64,000 nt of DNA from Dyella acidisoli (GTDB lineage Bacteria; Pseudomonadota; Gammaproteobacteria; Xanthomonadales; Rhodanobacteraceae): assembly GCF_030160295.1 (NCBI RefSeq), contig NZ_BSOB01000005.1, positions 62,001 to 126,000 on the forward strand, read 5' to 3'. The notes under the pieces are model-generated. The model saw only the letters and a list, made by a program, of their open reading frames with translations, was not told where the DNA came from and made no database searches. Of the stretch, positions 32,771 through 41,770 are shown one piece after another. Both the position numbers and the translations under genes were made by a program. Each line of letters opens with the position of its first letter. Positions within the stretch are counted from its first letter, which is position 1.

Positions 32771-35221
32771 TTATCCTGTGAGACGTCGATCAGAGCCCGG
32801 AGTAATCGTTATGGATTGCCCGGATTGCAGTGCAATGTCCCGAGCATGCTTGCCGAACTTCAACTGTGTCCGGGTGCCACCGATGCTGCGCACCGTAACG
32901 CTCGTGATCTCGCCATCCTGCCAACGCATGTCCACCACGAAGCCGTTGCGTGCGCCTATGCCGGTGACTTCACCGCTTGCTGCCCAAGCTTTCGGCAGGG
33001 CAGGGAGAAGCTCTATCGAACCTGGCCGGGAATACAGCAGCATTTCCAGCATGGCCGTCGGCGTTCCGAAGTTGGCGTCGATCTGGAATATGCCCGAATG
33101 AGGCGTCATCTGATAAATATCGAACAGGTTCATGGCGGTGCCATTGCCGCGAATCTGCCAAGGCGCAAGATTGTTGAGTATCAGTTGATAGGCGCGTTCG
33201 CCATGCTTCAGGCGTGCCCAACATATCGCCCGCCACGCACACGCCCAGCCATAGCTGGTCATGCCGCGTGCGTCGAGCAGGCGCGTAACGCCATCCATTA
33301 AGGATGCCGGGCTGTTGTCTACGGTGATGCGGTCTCCCGGAAAAAATCCGATCAGCGGCGATAGATGACGATGCTTGGTTTCTCCCAGATTCTGGGGCGA
33401 CATCCATTCTTCCAGCCAACCGTTTTCACTACTGACCTCCGGTAGATAAAGCTTTGCTTGCAATCCGCCAATGATCGAACTGTAGTGCGCGTCCACACCC
33501 AGGATGGCGGCTGCTTGCCGGTAGTTGTTGAACAGATCCCACACCAGTTCCTGGGCGTAGGTGATGCCCTTTGCATTCTTTGGGCCTTGCTCCGGGGACC
33601 AGTCGCTGTCGTCAATCAACACTTCACGCTCAAGTCCGCTGGCGTGATCGGTGACACGCAGCGTGAGCAAGCGTGCTTCCCAGAACTCGCATGCGCCTTT
33701 GAGAAGAGGGTAGATGCGCACGAGGTAATCGTGTTGAAGCGTGTATTGGTAGTGCTGCCAGAGGCTGTTGCATAGCCAGGCGTTGCCGGCAGGATGCCAC
33801 CACCAACCATTGCCGCCAAAAATATTGGTGGAGATGGCTACCGTCCATCCAGCCAGTTTGCCGGAGCTATTGCGAAAACCGTTGCTTGGATCATTGAAAT
33901 GCTGCTGGGTTATCGCGGTCCAGGATTTGTGCTGCGACAGGCAGTAATTCGTCAGTGCATCGAAGCAGGCGGACAGTCCGGCGCGGTCTGGCAGCCAGTA
34001 GTTCATCTGGATGTTGATATCGGTGTGATAGTCGCTCATCCAGTCGGGCGCATTGTTGTTGAGCCACAGTCCCTGCAAGGTAGTGGGTAATCTGTCGCGC
34101 GACCCGGCGATCGTCAGGTAGCGCCCGAACTGCAGGTATGCCGCTTCCAGCTCAGGGTCTGCAGCGGCACCGGGTTTTGCGCGTGCCTGCAGACGTGTCC
34201 ACGTATCCCATCCGCGTTGTTCCGGCGTCGATGCGCCAAGGTTGACCTGCATGGTGTCGTACAGTGCGGCGTAGTCGGCGATGTGGGTATGTAGAAGAAC
34301 ATCCGCGGTCAATGAAGCTGCCGCCTCAAGCTTCTGCTTCACCAGCGTCAGCGGATCGAGTGAATGATCCAGGTAGCCTTTCGTTACATCCGGGGTGTAG
34401 TTGGTGCCGCCGCAGCACAGGATGGTCAGTGCGTCACAGCCGGTAAAGTGCAAGCTGCCGTTCTCGACGGATACGGAGCCGGACCGGCTGATGGCTTTTA
34501 CGCTGGCGGCATATTTCAAGCCGTTATCGAGTGCACCACTGAAGTGACTGCTCGCTGCCTGTTGCGCAAACTGGGTGGTTTCTCCGTGTGTTCCCTGCAA
34601 GTCGATGGTACCCGACAAGGTGCCGCCACCGCTCTGTGAGAGATGTACGACGATGACATCGTCCGGATGGCTGGCAAATATCTCGCGCAGATAACGGATT
34701 CCATCCTTGCGATAGGCAATCCGCACATAGCCATTGGCGAGATCCAATTCCCGCCGGTAGTCGCTAATACCCGACAGCTCATGGCCACTCACTTCAAGGA
34801 AAAGCTTGGCAAGCATGGTAAAGCTGCCGAAATCCTTCACCTCGTAACTGAATTGCCCATCAGCATCGAGGGCATTGTTCGGTCCGCCGAGCCACATGGA
34901 GTTATCAGTGAGATACAGGAAGTCCTTTGCTGGATGACCGCCAATCAAGGCCCCCATGCGCGCGTTGCCGATCGGCGTCGCTTCCTGGATGACATTCGAT
35001 TCAGAAGCGGGTGCGGGGTACCACAACGTGGGGCCGCGCATCGAAGGTGCGCGTGTCCGTCTTGGATTTTGTACAGGGATAGTTGTGACGGCGAATCCGG
35101 GCGCGCTCAACAAAGGCAGCAACGCTGCCATCGTGCCGGTCATCTTCAGGAAGCGGCGGCGTGCAGCATGGTCAACGTTGCCATGATCGTTTTTCGCGCC
35201 ATTGCCCTGTGATTTCTTCAT
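32771..35221 (-). CDS. GH95 alpha-L-fucosidase/alpha-L-galactosidase, Tat-exported
   Basis: A glycoside hydrolase of 816 residues. A twin-arginine signal (RRRFLKMTGTMAALLPLLSA) shows export as a folded protein. The body matches GH95: an N-terminal beta domain (WYPAPASESNVIQEATPIGNARMGALIGG), then a helical barrel with DINIQMNYWLP (the Asn pair that activates water), EEWMSP-Q (catalytic Glu) and FQIDANFG (Asp). Family members invert alpha-1,2-L-fucosyl or alpha-L-galactosyl bonds. It sits 24 bases behind the GH36 gene, making a two-gene operon that would strip alpha-galactose- and alpha-fucose-type side groups, as found on plant xyloglucan or mucin-like glycans. Specificity between L-fucose and L-galactose cannot be read by eye. 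Confidence 0.9.
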   Translation of the reverse strand: MKKSQGNGAKNDHGNVDHAARRRFLKMTGTMAALLPLLSAPGFAVTTIPVQNPRRTRAPSMRGPTLWYPAPASESNVIQEATPIGNARMGALIGGHPAKDFLYLTDNSMWLGGPNNALDADGQFSYEVKDFGSFTMLAKLFLEVSGHELSGISDYRRELDLANGYVRIAYRKDGIRYLREIFASHPDDVIVVHLSQSGGGTLSGTIDLQGTHGETTQFAQQAASSHFSGALDNGLKYAASVKAISRSGSVSVENGSLHFTGCDALTILCCGGTNYTPDVTKGYLDHSLDPLTLVKQKLEAAASLTADVLLHTHIADYAALYDTMQVNLGASTPEQRGWDTWTRLQARAKPGAAADPELEAAYLQFGRYLTIAGSRDRLPTTLQGLWLNNNAPDWMSDYHTDINIQMNYWLPDRAGLSACFDALTNYCLSQHKSWTAITQQHFNDPSNGFRNSSGKLAGWTVAISTNIFGGNGWWWHPAGNAWLCNSLWQHYQYTLQHDYLVRIYPLLKGACEFWEARLLTLRVTDHASGLEREVLIDDSDWSPEQGPKNAKGITYAQELVWDLFNNYRQAAAILGVDAHYSSIIGGLQAKLYLPEVSSENGWLEEWMSPQNLGETKHRHLSPLIGFFPGDRITVDNSPASLMDGVTRLLDARGMTSYGWACAWRAICWARLKHGERAYQLILNNLAPWQIRGNGTAMNLFDIYQMTPHSGIFQIDANFGTPTAMLEMLLYSRPGSIELLPALPKAWAASGEVTGIGARNGFVVDMRWQDGEITSVTVRSIGGTRTQLKFGKHARDIALQSGQSITITPGSDRRLTG

Positions 35222-35245
35222 CGGCGATGTTCTCTCTTGGCTCGT

Positions 35246-37486
35246 CTACTCGCGGTCGAAAGCGATTGCTGAGCCCTGGAAATCACCACGCATCACGACA
35301 TCGATGCCTACGTTCATCCAATAGGCGCCACTCGCCACGGTTGGCGTGCGCTCGGCCATCGTTCCCTGCAGCACGCGCACGCGGTAACGTGCATCCGGAT
35401 CGAGTCCTTGCAACCGCACCGTTGGATACGGATAACCTTCGGTACTGGAATGCAGGAATGCGAACAGCACTGCATGAGCCTTGTCGGGCGATACGTTCTC
35501 GGTGGCCGAGTGCTCGCTGCCGTTATCGGGTGACATCAGGCGATACAGATCGCCATGCTGCACGGTCTCGCGGATCACTTTGTAGTCGGCGATCAGACGT
35601 TGTGCGGTGGCCATGTCCTGCGCGCTCCACTTCGTCAGGTTCGCACCGATACCGAGCGAGCCCTGCATGGATGACAGGAAACGATATTCCAGCGACATGC
35701 TGCGCTTATTCATCGATGAGGGAGAGTCGGTGACCCAGGCCATCATCACACCTGGCGTATGTGCTTGGGTAAAGCCGTCCTGGATACGCAGACGGTCGAA
35801 CCCATCCGTGTTGTCGGAAGGCCAGACTTCGTCGGTGAAACGCATGATGCCAAGATCCACGCGACCGCCGCCGCTGGAGCACGATTCAATCTCCACGTTC
35901 GGGTGCTTGCGGCGTAGTTCTTCGAGAATGCCGTAGACATTGCGCACGAAGTCGACGTAGACGTTTTTCTGCTGGTCCGCCGGCACTTGTGGCCAACCTG
36001 GTTCAGACCAGCTGCGGTTGTAGTCCCACTTGAGGAAGGCGATCTGGTTTTCGCTCAGCAGTTTGTCTAGCGCACCGAGCACATAAGCGCGCACGTCCGG
36101 CCGGGCGAGGTTGAGCACCATCTGGTGACGGCCCAGGTTGCGCGGGCGGCCGGTCATGTTGAGCACCCAGTCCGGATGCGCGCGGTACAGGTCGCTGTCC
36201 GGGTTGACCATCTCCGGTTCGACCCAGATGCCGAAGTCCATGCCCAGTGCGTGGACGCGATCGATCAAGGGCTTCAACCCGTGCGGGAATTTCTGCGGAT
36301 TGACCGTCCAGTCGCCCAGCCCGGCCTTGTCGTTGTTGCGCGCACCGAACCAGCCGTCATCCATCACAAAACGTTCGACGCCGATGCTTGCCGCCTTCTC
36401 CGCGAGCGCGATCTGCCCGGCTTCGTTGACATCAAACTCCGTTGCCTCCCAAGAGTTGTAAAGCACGGGGCGCGCTCGCGGATGCGGCGCCTGCGGCAGG
36501 ATGCGAGTGAGCTCCAATCGATGCATCAAACGTGAAGCCTCGCCCATGCCGCCGTTGGTGACGCCCGCATAGAAGCTGGGCGTTTGCAGGCTTGCACCGG
36601 GCGCCAGCTTGTAGCCGAAATCAAACGGATTGAAGCCGCCCGTGATGCGTATCTGCTCGGCCTGGTCTTGCTCGATCGCAATCTGCCAGGAACCGCTCCA
36701 AGCCAGGGCGCCAAACCAGACTTGCCCATGTGTTTCGTTTGCGTCGTTACGGCGAATCGCAAACCACGGCTCGTTCTGCATACCGGTACTGCCGCGGCGG
36801 CTTTCAAGCACGGTCTTGCCTGGTTGCACCGGACGTTCGTAGATGTCGTTCTCGGCCGCCCAGCGGCCCGCCAGGTACCGCAGTGTGTAGTCGTGGCTGC
36901 GCGGCAAGATCCATGTACCCGCACTCGCTTGTTCCACGATAACCGGCGTTTCCGTGTGGTTCTCGATGAACGCGCTGCGCCGCACGATACCCGTGCCTGG
37001 GTCAATCTCGTACTGCAAGGTAACGACGATCGGGCGCTCGATGTCCTTCATGACGACGGACAGCACGTTGTCGTGCACGCTGTTCGAAACGTAGTGCAGG
37101 ACCAGATCACGATTGCCGTCTGGAAACGTCACCTTGAGATCCGGCTCGTAGTAGAGCCCTTCGCCCCAACCGGTATATTCCTGCGGGATCACGTTGACCA
37201 CGCCATCAATCGCGTCGCGACCGGGAGGCGCAACGGGAGTCGGCAAAGGATCGCCCGATGCCAGTCGCGGCCCCCAATAGATCGACTGCAGCTGCCCCTT
37301 TTCGTTGACCCCGAACGCGTAGGTCACTTTGGCCGCATCCAGCCGGAAGACATGGCCCGATACATCGATATGTGCGGCGCTGTCACTGGCCGCAGCGCGC
37401 GCATCTTCCATCGCGCCACATGCAGCCAACACCATCACACCAAGGATCGCCAGGTAACGGCGGGCGTATGCTTTTGGAAATTTCAT
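35246..37486 (-). CDS. GH36 alpha-galactosidase, lipoprotein
   Basis: A 746-residue alpha-galactosidase of family GH36. A lipoprotein signal (LAILGVMVLAAC) is followed by a large N-terminal beta-supersandwich. The (beta/alpha)8 barrel carries FVMDDGWFG and the nucleophile Asp in FLKWDYNR, with the acid-base Asp in PSDNTDGFDR. A C-terminal beta domain ends the protein. It releases terminal alpha-D-galactose. The start was set at 37486 (MKFPKAYARR), which gives a proper basic n-region with AAAGGGG upstream. An in-frame ATG at 37510 has no ribosome site. It is first gene of the operon with the GH95 enzyme. The A/T-rich region with a GACAA-N7-TTGTC palindrome just upstream is the likely control region. 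Confidence 0.92.
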   Translation of the reverse strand: MKFPKAYARRYLAILGVMVLAACGAMEDARAAASDSAAHIDVSGHVFRLDAAKVTYAFGVNEKGQLQSIYWGPRLASGDPLPTPVAPPGRDAIDGVVNVIPQEYTGWGEGLYYEPDLKVTFPDGNRDLVLHYVSNSVHDNVLSVVMKDIERPIVVTLQYEIDPGTGIVRRSAFIENHTETPVIVEQASAGTWILPRSHDYTLRYLAGRWAAENDIYERPVQPGKTVLESRRGSTGMQNEPWFAIRRNDANETHGQVWFGALAWSGSWQIAIEQDQAEQIRITGGFNPFDFGYKLAPGASLQTPSFYAGVTNGGMGEASRLMHRLELTRILPQAPHPRARPVLYNSWEATEFDVNEAGQIALAEKAASIGVERFVMDDGWFGARNNDKAGLGDWTVNPQKFPHGLKPLIDRVHALGMDFGIWVEPEMVNPDSDLYRAHPDWVLNMTGRPRNLGRHQMVLNLARPDVRAYVLGALDKLLSENQIAFLKWDYNRSWSEPGWPQVPADQQKNVYVDFVRNVYGILEELRRKHPNVEIESCSSGGGRVDLGIMRFTDEVWPSDNTDGFDRLRIQDGFTQAHTPGVMMAWVTDSPSSMNKRSMSLEYRFLSSMQGSLGIGANLTKWSAQDMATAQRLIADYKVIRETVQHGDLYRLMSPDNGSEHSATENVSPDKAHAVLFAFLHSSTEGYPYPTVRLQGLDPDARYRVRVLQGTMAERTPTVASGAYWMNVGIDVVMRGDFQGSAIAFDRE

Positions 37487-37552
37487 CGAGCGAGAAACCC
37501 CTTTAATCATCGTTGATGAGCATGGGCGGTGCGGGTAAAGGTTTTATCATAC

Positions 37553-37569
37553 GACAAATATATATTGTC
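37553..37569. promoter_or_regulatory. Candidate operator GACAA-N7-TTGTC upstream of GH36
   Basis: A short inverted repeat (arms 5 bp, A/T-only spacer) about 67 bases before the GH36 start, in an otherwise GC-rich region. Its position and A/T core suit a promoter with a dimeric repressor or activator site. No cognate regulator gene is adjacent, so this is a weak call. Confidence 0.35.
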
Positions 37570-37886
37570 AGATTCTTCTACATCGACTGATCGCCTGTGG
37601 AGGGAGTAGGGTGGGGGCACTCTTATCGCGATTAGAGGGGGTGTCGAGGGTAGGCCGAGAGTCGGCGCTTTCGACCCAGCATGGTCACCCGCTATCTCAA
37701 GTGTTCCTTCGCTGTAGCAGGTGCCTTAGTTCTGGTCACGCTAGCCATCGTCCCTTGAGTCAATCCATACCCAATGCGAAAAGAACCAAAATTTTCAGGG
37801 GGCTTGTCGAATTTCGATCTTGTCGTTCGTCGCTATAGCAAAGATCGGGTAACTAGCCCGGCTAATGACCCTATCAGGAGACGAAA
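37570..37886. other. Intergenic region with no gene seen
   Basis: About 315 bases between the divergent GH36 operon and the YciI-family gene. Short frames are present but without ribosome sites. The region should hold the promoter of the YciI-type gene. Confidence 0.5.
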
Positions 37887-38243
37887 ATGCCTCAATATCT
37901 CATCTCTACCTACATTCCCGACGACTTTGACCCGTCGCTCGTAACCGAAGAAACCGTCGAAGCCATCCACGCGCTCAACAGGGAAATGATTGCCGCGGGT
38001 GTGAGGAAGTTCGCGTGTGGTCTGAGTCCGAAGGCAGTGACCATTCGATCGCAAGCCGATGGTGAGGTGGTCGTCACCGACGGGCCTTATATCGAGGCGA
38101 AAGAGTATGTGGGCGGTCTTTCGATACTGGAAACCGAGAATCTGGAAGAGGTGCTGGCATGGATGCGCAAAGGTGCCAAGGCGCTCCCGGGTGTGGTCGA
38201 GGTGCGAGAGATTTTCTTTATGCCTGCGCCCGCGGAGAGCTGA
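37887..38243 (+). CDS. YciI-family (DGPF-type) protein
   Basis: A 118-residue ferredoxin-like alpha-beta protein. It carries the DGPYIEAKEYVGG segment, the DGPF motif of YCII-related proteins, in the middle and an AWMRKGAKALPG helix later. These proteins are often linked to sigma factors of the ECF41/PhyR neighbourhood and are of uncertain catalytic role. No sigma-factor gene is next to this copy. ATG 37887 has AGGAGACG upstream. Confidence 0.85.
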   Translation: MPQYLISTYIPDDFDPSLVTEETVEAIHALNREMIAAGVRKFACGLSPKAVTIRSQADGEVVVTDGPYIEAKEYVGGLSILETENLEEVLAWMRKGAKALPGVVEVREIFFMPAPAES

Positions 38244-38332
38244 GCGGTACGGCAGCAGCGAACGAGTGCTGCGTAGAGGGTGGGTGCACGACACGTTTCT
38301 GTGTGAAATGACCGATTGTGAGGAGAGGGGCT

Positions 38333-39085
38333 ATGCGCAAAAACAAGATTGGTGCAACGGTAATCACGAGCTTCGCACTACTTGTTGGGCTTGGCATGGT
38401 GCACCAGGTGATGGCGCAAGATGCCACGCCAAGCTATCCGAAGATGGCCCCGGTCGATCAATACCTCATGGCGGATAACGCCGCGGAGATAGCCTTGGCG
38501 CGCAGCGCAGCGCCGGAATCCATTTCCCGTGATGCGACGATCCTGGTTCTGGGACGCAAGGGCTACGAGAAAGCGATCGAAGGCAAGAACGGGTTTGTCT
38601 GCTGGGTAGCTAGAAGCTGGATGGGGCCGTTTGACTGGCCCGAATTCTGGAACCCGAAAGTGTTGGCCGCCGATTGTTTGAACCCCCAAGCTGCACGTTC
38701 GATGGTGCCCATCATTTATTTGCGCGCCAAGATGGTAATGGCTGGCCGTTCCAAGGCGGAGACGGTGTCGGCACTCAAAGCGGCGTTTGAGAAGAAGCAG
38801 CTGCCGGACCTCGAAAGCGGCGCCATGGATTACATGATGTCGAAGTCGTCGTATCTGACAGACCAAGGGAGCCACGACATGCCTCATGTCATGTTTTACA
38901 CCCACGTCAAAGACGGTAGCGACTGGGGCTCTGGAGCGGAGGGCTCCCCCGTTATGTCTAGCCCCTATTGGTCCTTCTCTCAGGAGGAACAGCCTCAAAC
39001 GAAAGGGTTGCCACCTATTCTTGTGTTCTTAGTCGCGGTCCCAAATTGGTCCGACGGAACGCCTGCCAGCATGCATAGTCACTGA
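38333..39085 (+). CDS. Hypothetical secreted protein
   Basis: A 250-residue protein with a signal peptide (MRKNKIGATVITSFALLVGLGMVHQVMA, cleaved before QDA). The mature part is soluble, with SRDATILVLGRKGYE, GFVCWVARSWMGP, a Cys pair, a helical KMVMAGRSKAETVSALKAAF region and a Pro/Ser-rich end. I do not know the family. ATG 38333 was chosen because AGGAGAGGGG lies right before it. It is 89 bases after the YciI-type gene and could share its transcript. Confidence 0.7.
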   Translation: MRKNKIGATVITSFALLVGLGMVHQVMAQDATPSYPKMAPVDQYLMADNAAEIALARSAAPESISRDATILVLGRKGYEKAIEGKNGFVCWVARSWMGPFDWPEFWNPKVLAADCLNPQAARSMVPIIYLRAKMVMAGRSKAETVSALKAAFEKKQLPDLESGAMDYMMSKSSYLTDQGSHDMPHVMFYTHVKDGSDWGSGAEGSPVMSSPYWSFSQEEQPQTKGLPPILVFLVAVPNWSDGTPASMHSH

Positions 39086-39200
39086 TAGCCAAATGCTGTT
39101 CGGTAAAAGTGACATGACATAGCGCTGAGACGGGGGATGCAGCAAGGTTATGGCTGCAGATAGCCGTGGCGACCGATCATTACTGTTGAACCAGTCAACA

Positions 39201-40169
39201 CTAATCCGCCGGTACGCCGGAAAAACCGCCGACCGCACGTAAGGCGTTTGCATCCATCAACACACCGTCCATCATCACCAGTTTGGTATGGCGCAGTTCG
39301 CCGATGTTGAGTTGCGGGTTGCCGTCGACCAGCAGCAGGTCGGCAGTCTTGCCGACTTCGATGGAGCCCGTGCGTTTGTCGGCACCAACCAGGTGCGCCG
39401 GCACAATGGTGGCGCTTGCAAGTGCTTCGGGGGTGGTGAATCCAGCGCCTACGTAGAGCTCAAGCTCGCGCACCAATTCCATACCATATCCATCCGTTCC
39501 TGCGACGATGGGCACACCTGCCTTGTGCAGGACGCCTACCAGACTCTGCAACTTGGCGAAGCTCGCGCGATAGTCCGCACGTGTGAGACCGGCAGGAACG
39601 GCTAGGCCGCCCTGGCGCAAACTACGCTCGAAGCTCGCGGGCAAGGTGCCGGCAAACGGCGCATACGCGGGCGAAAGGTCGCCATTGTTTTGGACGTAGA
39701 AAGCTTCGACGATGGAAAGTGTCGGATCGACGGTGATCTTACGTTGCGCCATCGTCGCAATCAGCGATGTCATCGGCTCCGCATGAAGATCAACATCCTT
39801 GGAATAACGTGCTGTCCCTTGCACACGGGTAAGGCCCGTTGCCGATACTACCGAGTCCGGCATGGCTTGCATGATCACATAGAAGATGTGGGTAATCTCA
39901 TCGTAACCGTCTGCAATGGCTTGCGCGGGACGCATCCCAAAGGGAAGGTGCCCATGCACATGCAGGCCCAAGCGGTGCGCCTCTGCAGTCGTAGCGCTCA
40001 CCCATGCAGGATTGAACGAACCGTAGATCTTGATCGCGTCAAAACCCTCGCCTTTTGCCTGCCGTACAAGAGCAATAGCCTGATCTTGGGAAGTTGCGAC
40101 ACTGCCCACCTGCGCCGTGTAAGTGAAGCGTCCTCGTTCCTTTGAGTCATTTAGAGCTAGAGGCCAGGG
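39201..40169 (-). pseudogene. Amidohydrolase, 5'-truncated
   Basis: The frame is the C-terminal two thirds of an imidazolonepropionase-like amidohydrolase. It has the Lys of IKIYGSF, metal-site His residues in HVHGHLP and ITH, and the Asp in VAGTDGYG. It ends with the metal-enzyme-typical GSIEVGKTADLLLVDGNP. The N-terminal part with the first H-x-H is missing. Upstream of the only possible start (GTG 40109, no ribosome site) the frame stays open and protein-like to 40169 (ERGRFTYTAQ), then hits a stop. A functional enzyme is therefore unlikely. Confidence 0.75.
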
Positions 40170-40498
40170 TTAATGATGCCATGGCATTGCGAAGAGGTGA
40201 CAGTCCACTGGGCGAACGGTGCGGTCGATCACGCTAAAAGAGGGGGGCGGGAGGTTTGCGCCGGTCCTGTTTCAGCGCGCACCGTCATTCCGGCGAAAGC
40301 TAGAATTCAGTCTCAACACGCGTATTGAGAACGCATGGGCGATGAGATGACGCGTGGCTCTCCGGTGGAATGTCTGTTCGGAGAAATGGGCTTATGGGTG
40401 ACGGAGCGTCCTCAACTTTTGGTGCCGTTGGCCGATAGCCCATAGAGTGCGCCGTATTTGCGATACGAGCGGTTGTTTACTGTCATGCAAAGCAGATT
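40142..40498. other. Gene-free gap with a half REP arm
   Basis: Nothing supportable as a gene. It contains one degenerate REP arm (about 40282-40310, ACCGTCATTCCGGCGAAAGC) without its partner. Confidence 0.5.
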
Positions 40499-40798
40499 AT
40501 GTCGTCACGTTTGTTGCGTATCGAAATTGCCGCACTTCTTCTTTCAGTCGTTGCCAATGTCTCTGCCTCTTCCAATCGATCGACGTTGATGCAGGTCAGC
40601 CTCAAAATCGAGGAGCTTTGCCAGATCACCTCGCGAACCGGCTCAGGAGAGAAGGAGTCACCTGTTGTGCAATGCCAGCACGAAACGTCTTACCGATTGT
40701 TTCGACATGCACCCAGGCAACAGAATGCCGATTCGACATCACCCGATGCGGCTTATCGCGGAACGTCCGTGGAAGGGCTATGGGTCGTCGAATTTTGA
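40499..40798 (+). CDS. Small secreted protein convergent with the Csu operon
   Basis: A 99-residue protein with a signal peptide (MSSRLLRIEIAALLLSVVANVSASS). A short mature domain follows with two Cys (EELCQITSR and VVQCQHE), ending GLWVVEF. Its beta-rich pattern with a Cys pair resembles a shortened fimbrial-subunit-like domain, but I cannot place it in a named family. It ends 7 bases from the end of the two-domain SCPU protein gene on the other strand. The ribosome site before ATG 40499 is weak, so expression is uncertain. Confidence 0.5.
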   Translation: MSSRLLRIEIAALLLSVVANVSASSNRSTLMQVSLKIEELCQITSRTGSGEKESPVVQCQHETSYRLFRHAPRQQNADSTSPDAAYRGTSVEGLWVVEF

Positions 40799-40804
40799 GT
40801 GTCG

Positions 40805-41770
40805 TCAGAACGCGACAGTTGCCGTGATGGTGTCGCTGTAATTGCCTGGTGCGGGTGTCGTTTGTGCAGGTACGCGGCCGTAGACGGTCGCAGTCTGAGA
40901 GCTGCCTGTGCCGGTGGCGGTGTACATGCTGGTTCCCGCGGTGCCGTCGCCCCATGGAGTGCTGTGGGCTGCGTCCAGGTAAAGTTGATAGGACACCGTG
41001 CCACCCCCGCCTTGCCGAGGCATAGTGCGCGCGCTCACATTGCTGCTGCTGCCGCCGTTGAGTGCGATGCGAAAGGCATCGTTGTTGGTGCAGGTTACCG
41101 AGATCGACGTCGTGGCATTGATGCCGCTGCTCAGCAGTCCGGTCGTACCGAAGTTGAGGTTGCTGGCGCTGATCAGGCAATCATTGACCACGGTGGCGGT
41201 GGCCGTAAATGGAAACGCTGTAGCCGGTGTAGTGATGGTCGAGCAACCCGGTGGTCCCAGCAAATAGTACTCATAGTTGAGTACGGTCTGGGCGCCGCTG
41301 AAGGCCTCGCTGTACACGGTGCTACTGTCTCCAACGGTTGGCACCAGCGGCTGATTGGCCGCGATAAGGCCATAGAACGAAACCGTCTGGTTTGCGGAGG
41401 TGCCAATCAACGGTTTGGCTAGCGTGACGGATATGGGGGTCGTACCTGCGGTGGTCGAGCCCCAGGCGATGGAATCGGCGGCGTCCTGGTACAGCCCATA
41501 CTGCAAGGCATTGCTGCCGTTGGTCATGCTGAGCGGCGCGGCTGCGTTGAGGTTGAGGCAGACCTGTGCGTTGGGCGCCAAGGAAATGATCGTCCAGTTG
41601 CACGTTACGGTGATGGAACCGCTAGCCGATACAGCGGCGCCGCTGATGGGATTCACGTTGCCGAAATTGATGGTCGTAATGGTGGCGGAGCAGGTTTGCG
41701 CATGAGCCATTTGCCCGATGAGCAGGAGCAGAGAGGCCAGCAACAGGCGCCATCCATTGCATTTGCTCAT
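40805..41770 (-). CDS. Csu-type tip adhesin with two spore-coat-U domains
   Basis: A 321-residue exported protein. After the signal peptide (LLLASLLLLIGQMAHA) come two SCPU/CsuE-like domains. Each begins with a Cys-x-x...FG pattern: TCSATITTINFGNVNPISG and DCLISASNLNFGTTGLLSS. Each carries a conserved Cys and ends in a beta strand pattern (Y-x-D-T-I-T-A-T-V-x-F). Two domains in one chain are typical of the tip adhesin CsuE in chaperone-usher (Csu) pili. Its ATG overlaps the usher stop (ATGA), so it is translationally coupled and last in the operon. Confidence 0.88.
   Translation of the reverse strand: MSKCNGWRLLLASLLLLIGQMAHAQTCSATITTINFGNVNPISGAAVSASGSITVTCNWTIISLAPNAQVCLNLNAAAPLSMTNGSNALQYGLYQDAADSIAWGSTTAGTTPISVTLAKPLIGTSANQTVSFYGLIAANQPLVPTVGDSSTVYSEAFSGAQTVLNYEYYLLGPPGCSTITTPATAFPFTATATVVNDCLISASNLNFGTTGLLSSGINATTSISVTCTNNDAFRIALNGGSSSNVSARTMPRQGGGGTVSYQLYLDAAHSTPWGDGTAGTSMYTATGTGSSQTATVYGRVPAQTTPAPGNYSDTITATVAF

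Noticed and set aside
39201-40109. Functional 302-residue amidohydrolase from GTG 40109
   Set aside because: It lacks the first His-x-His metal motif and a ribosome site, and protein-like sequence continues upstream of the GTG. Treated as a pseudogene.
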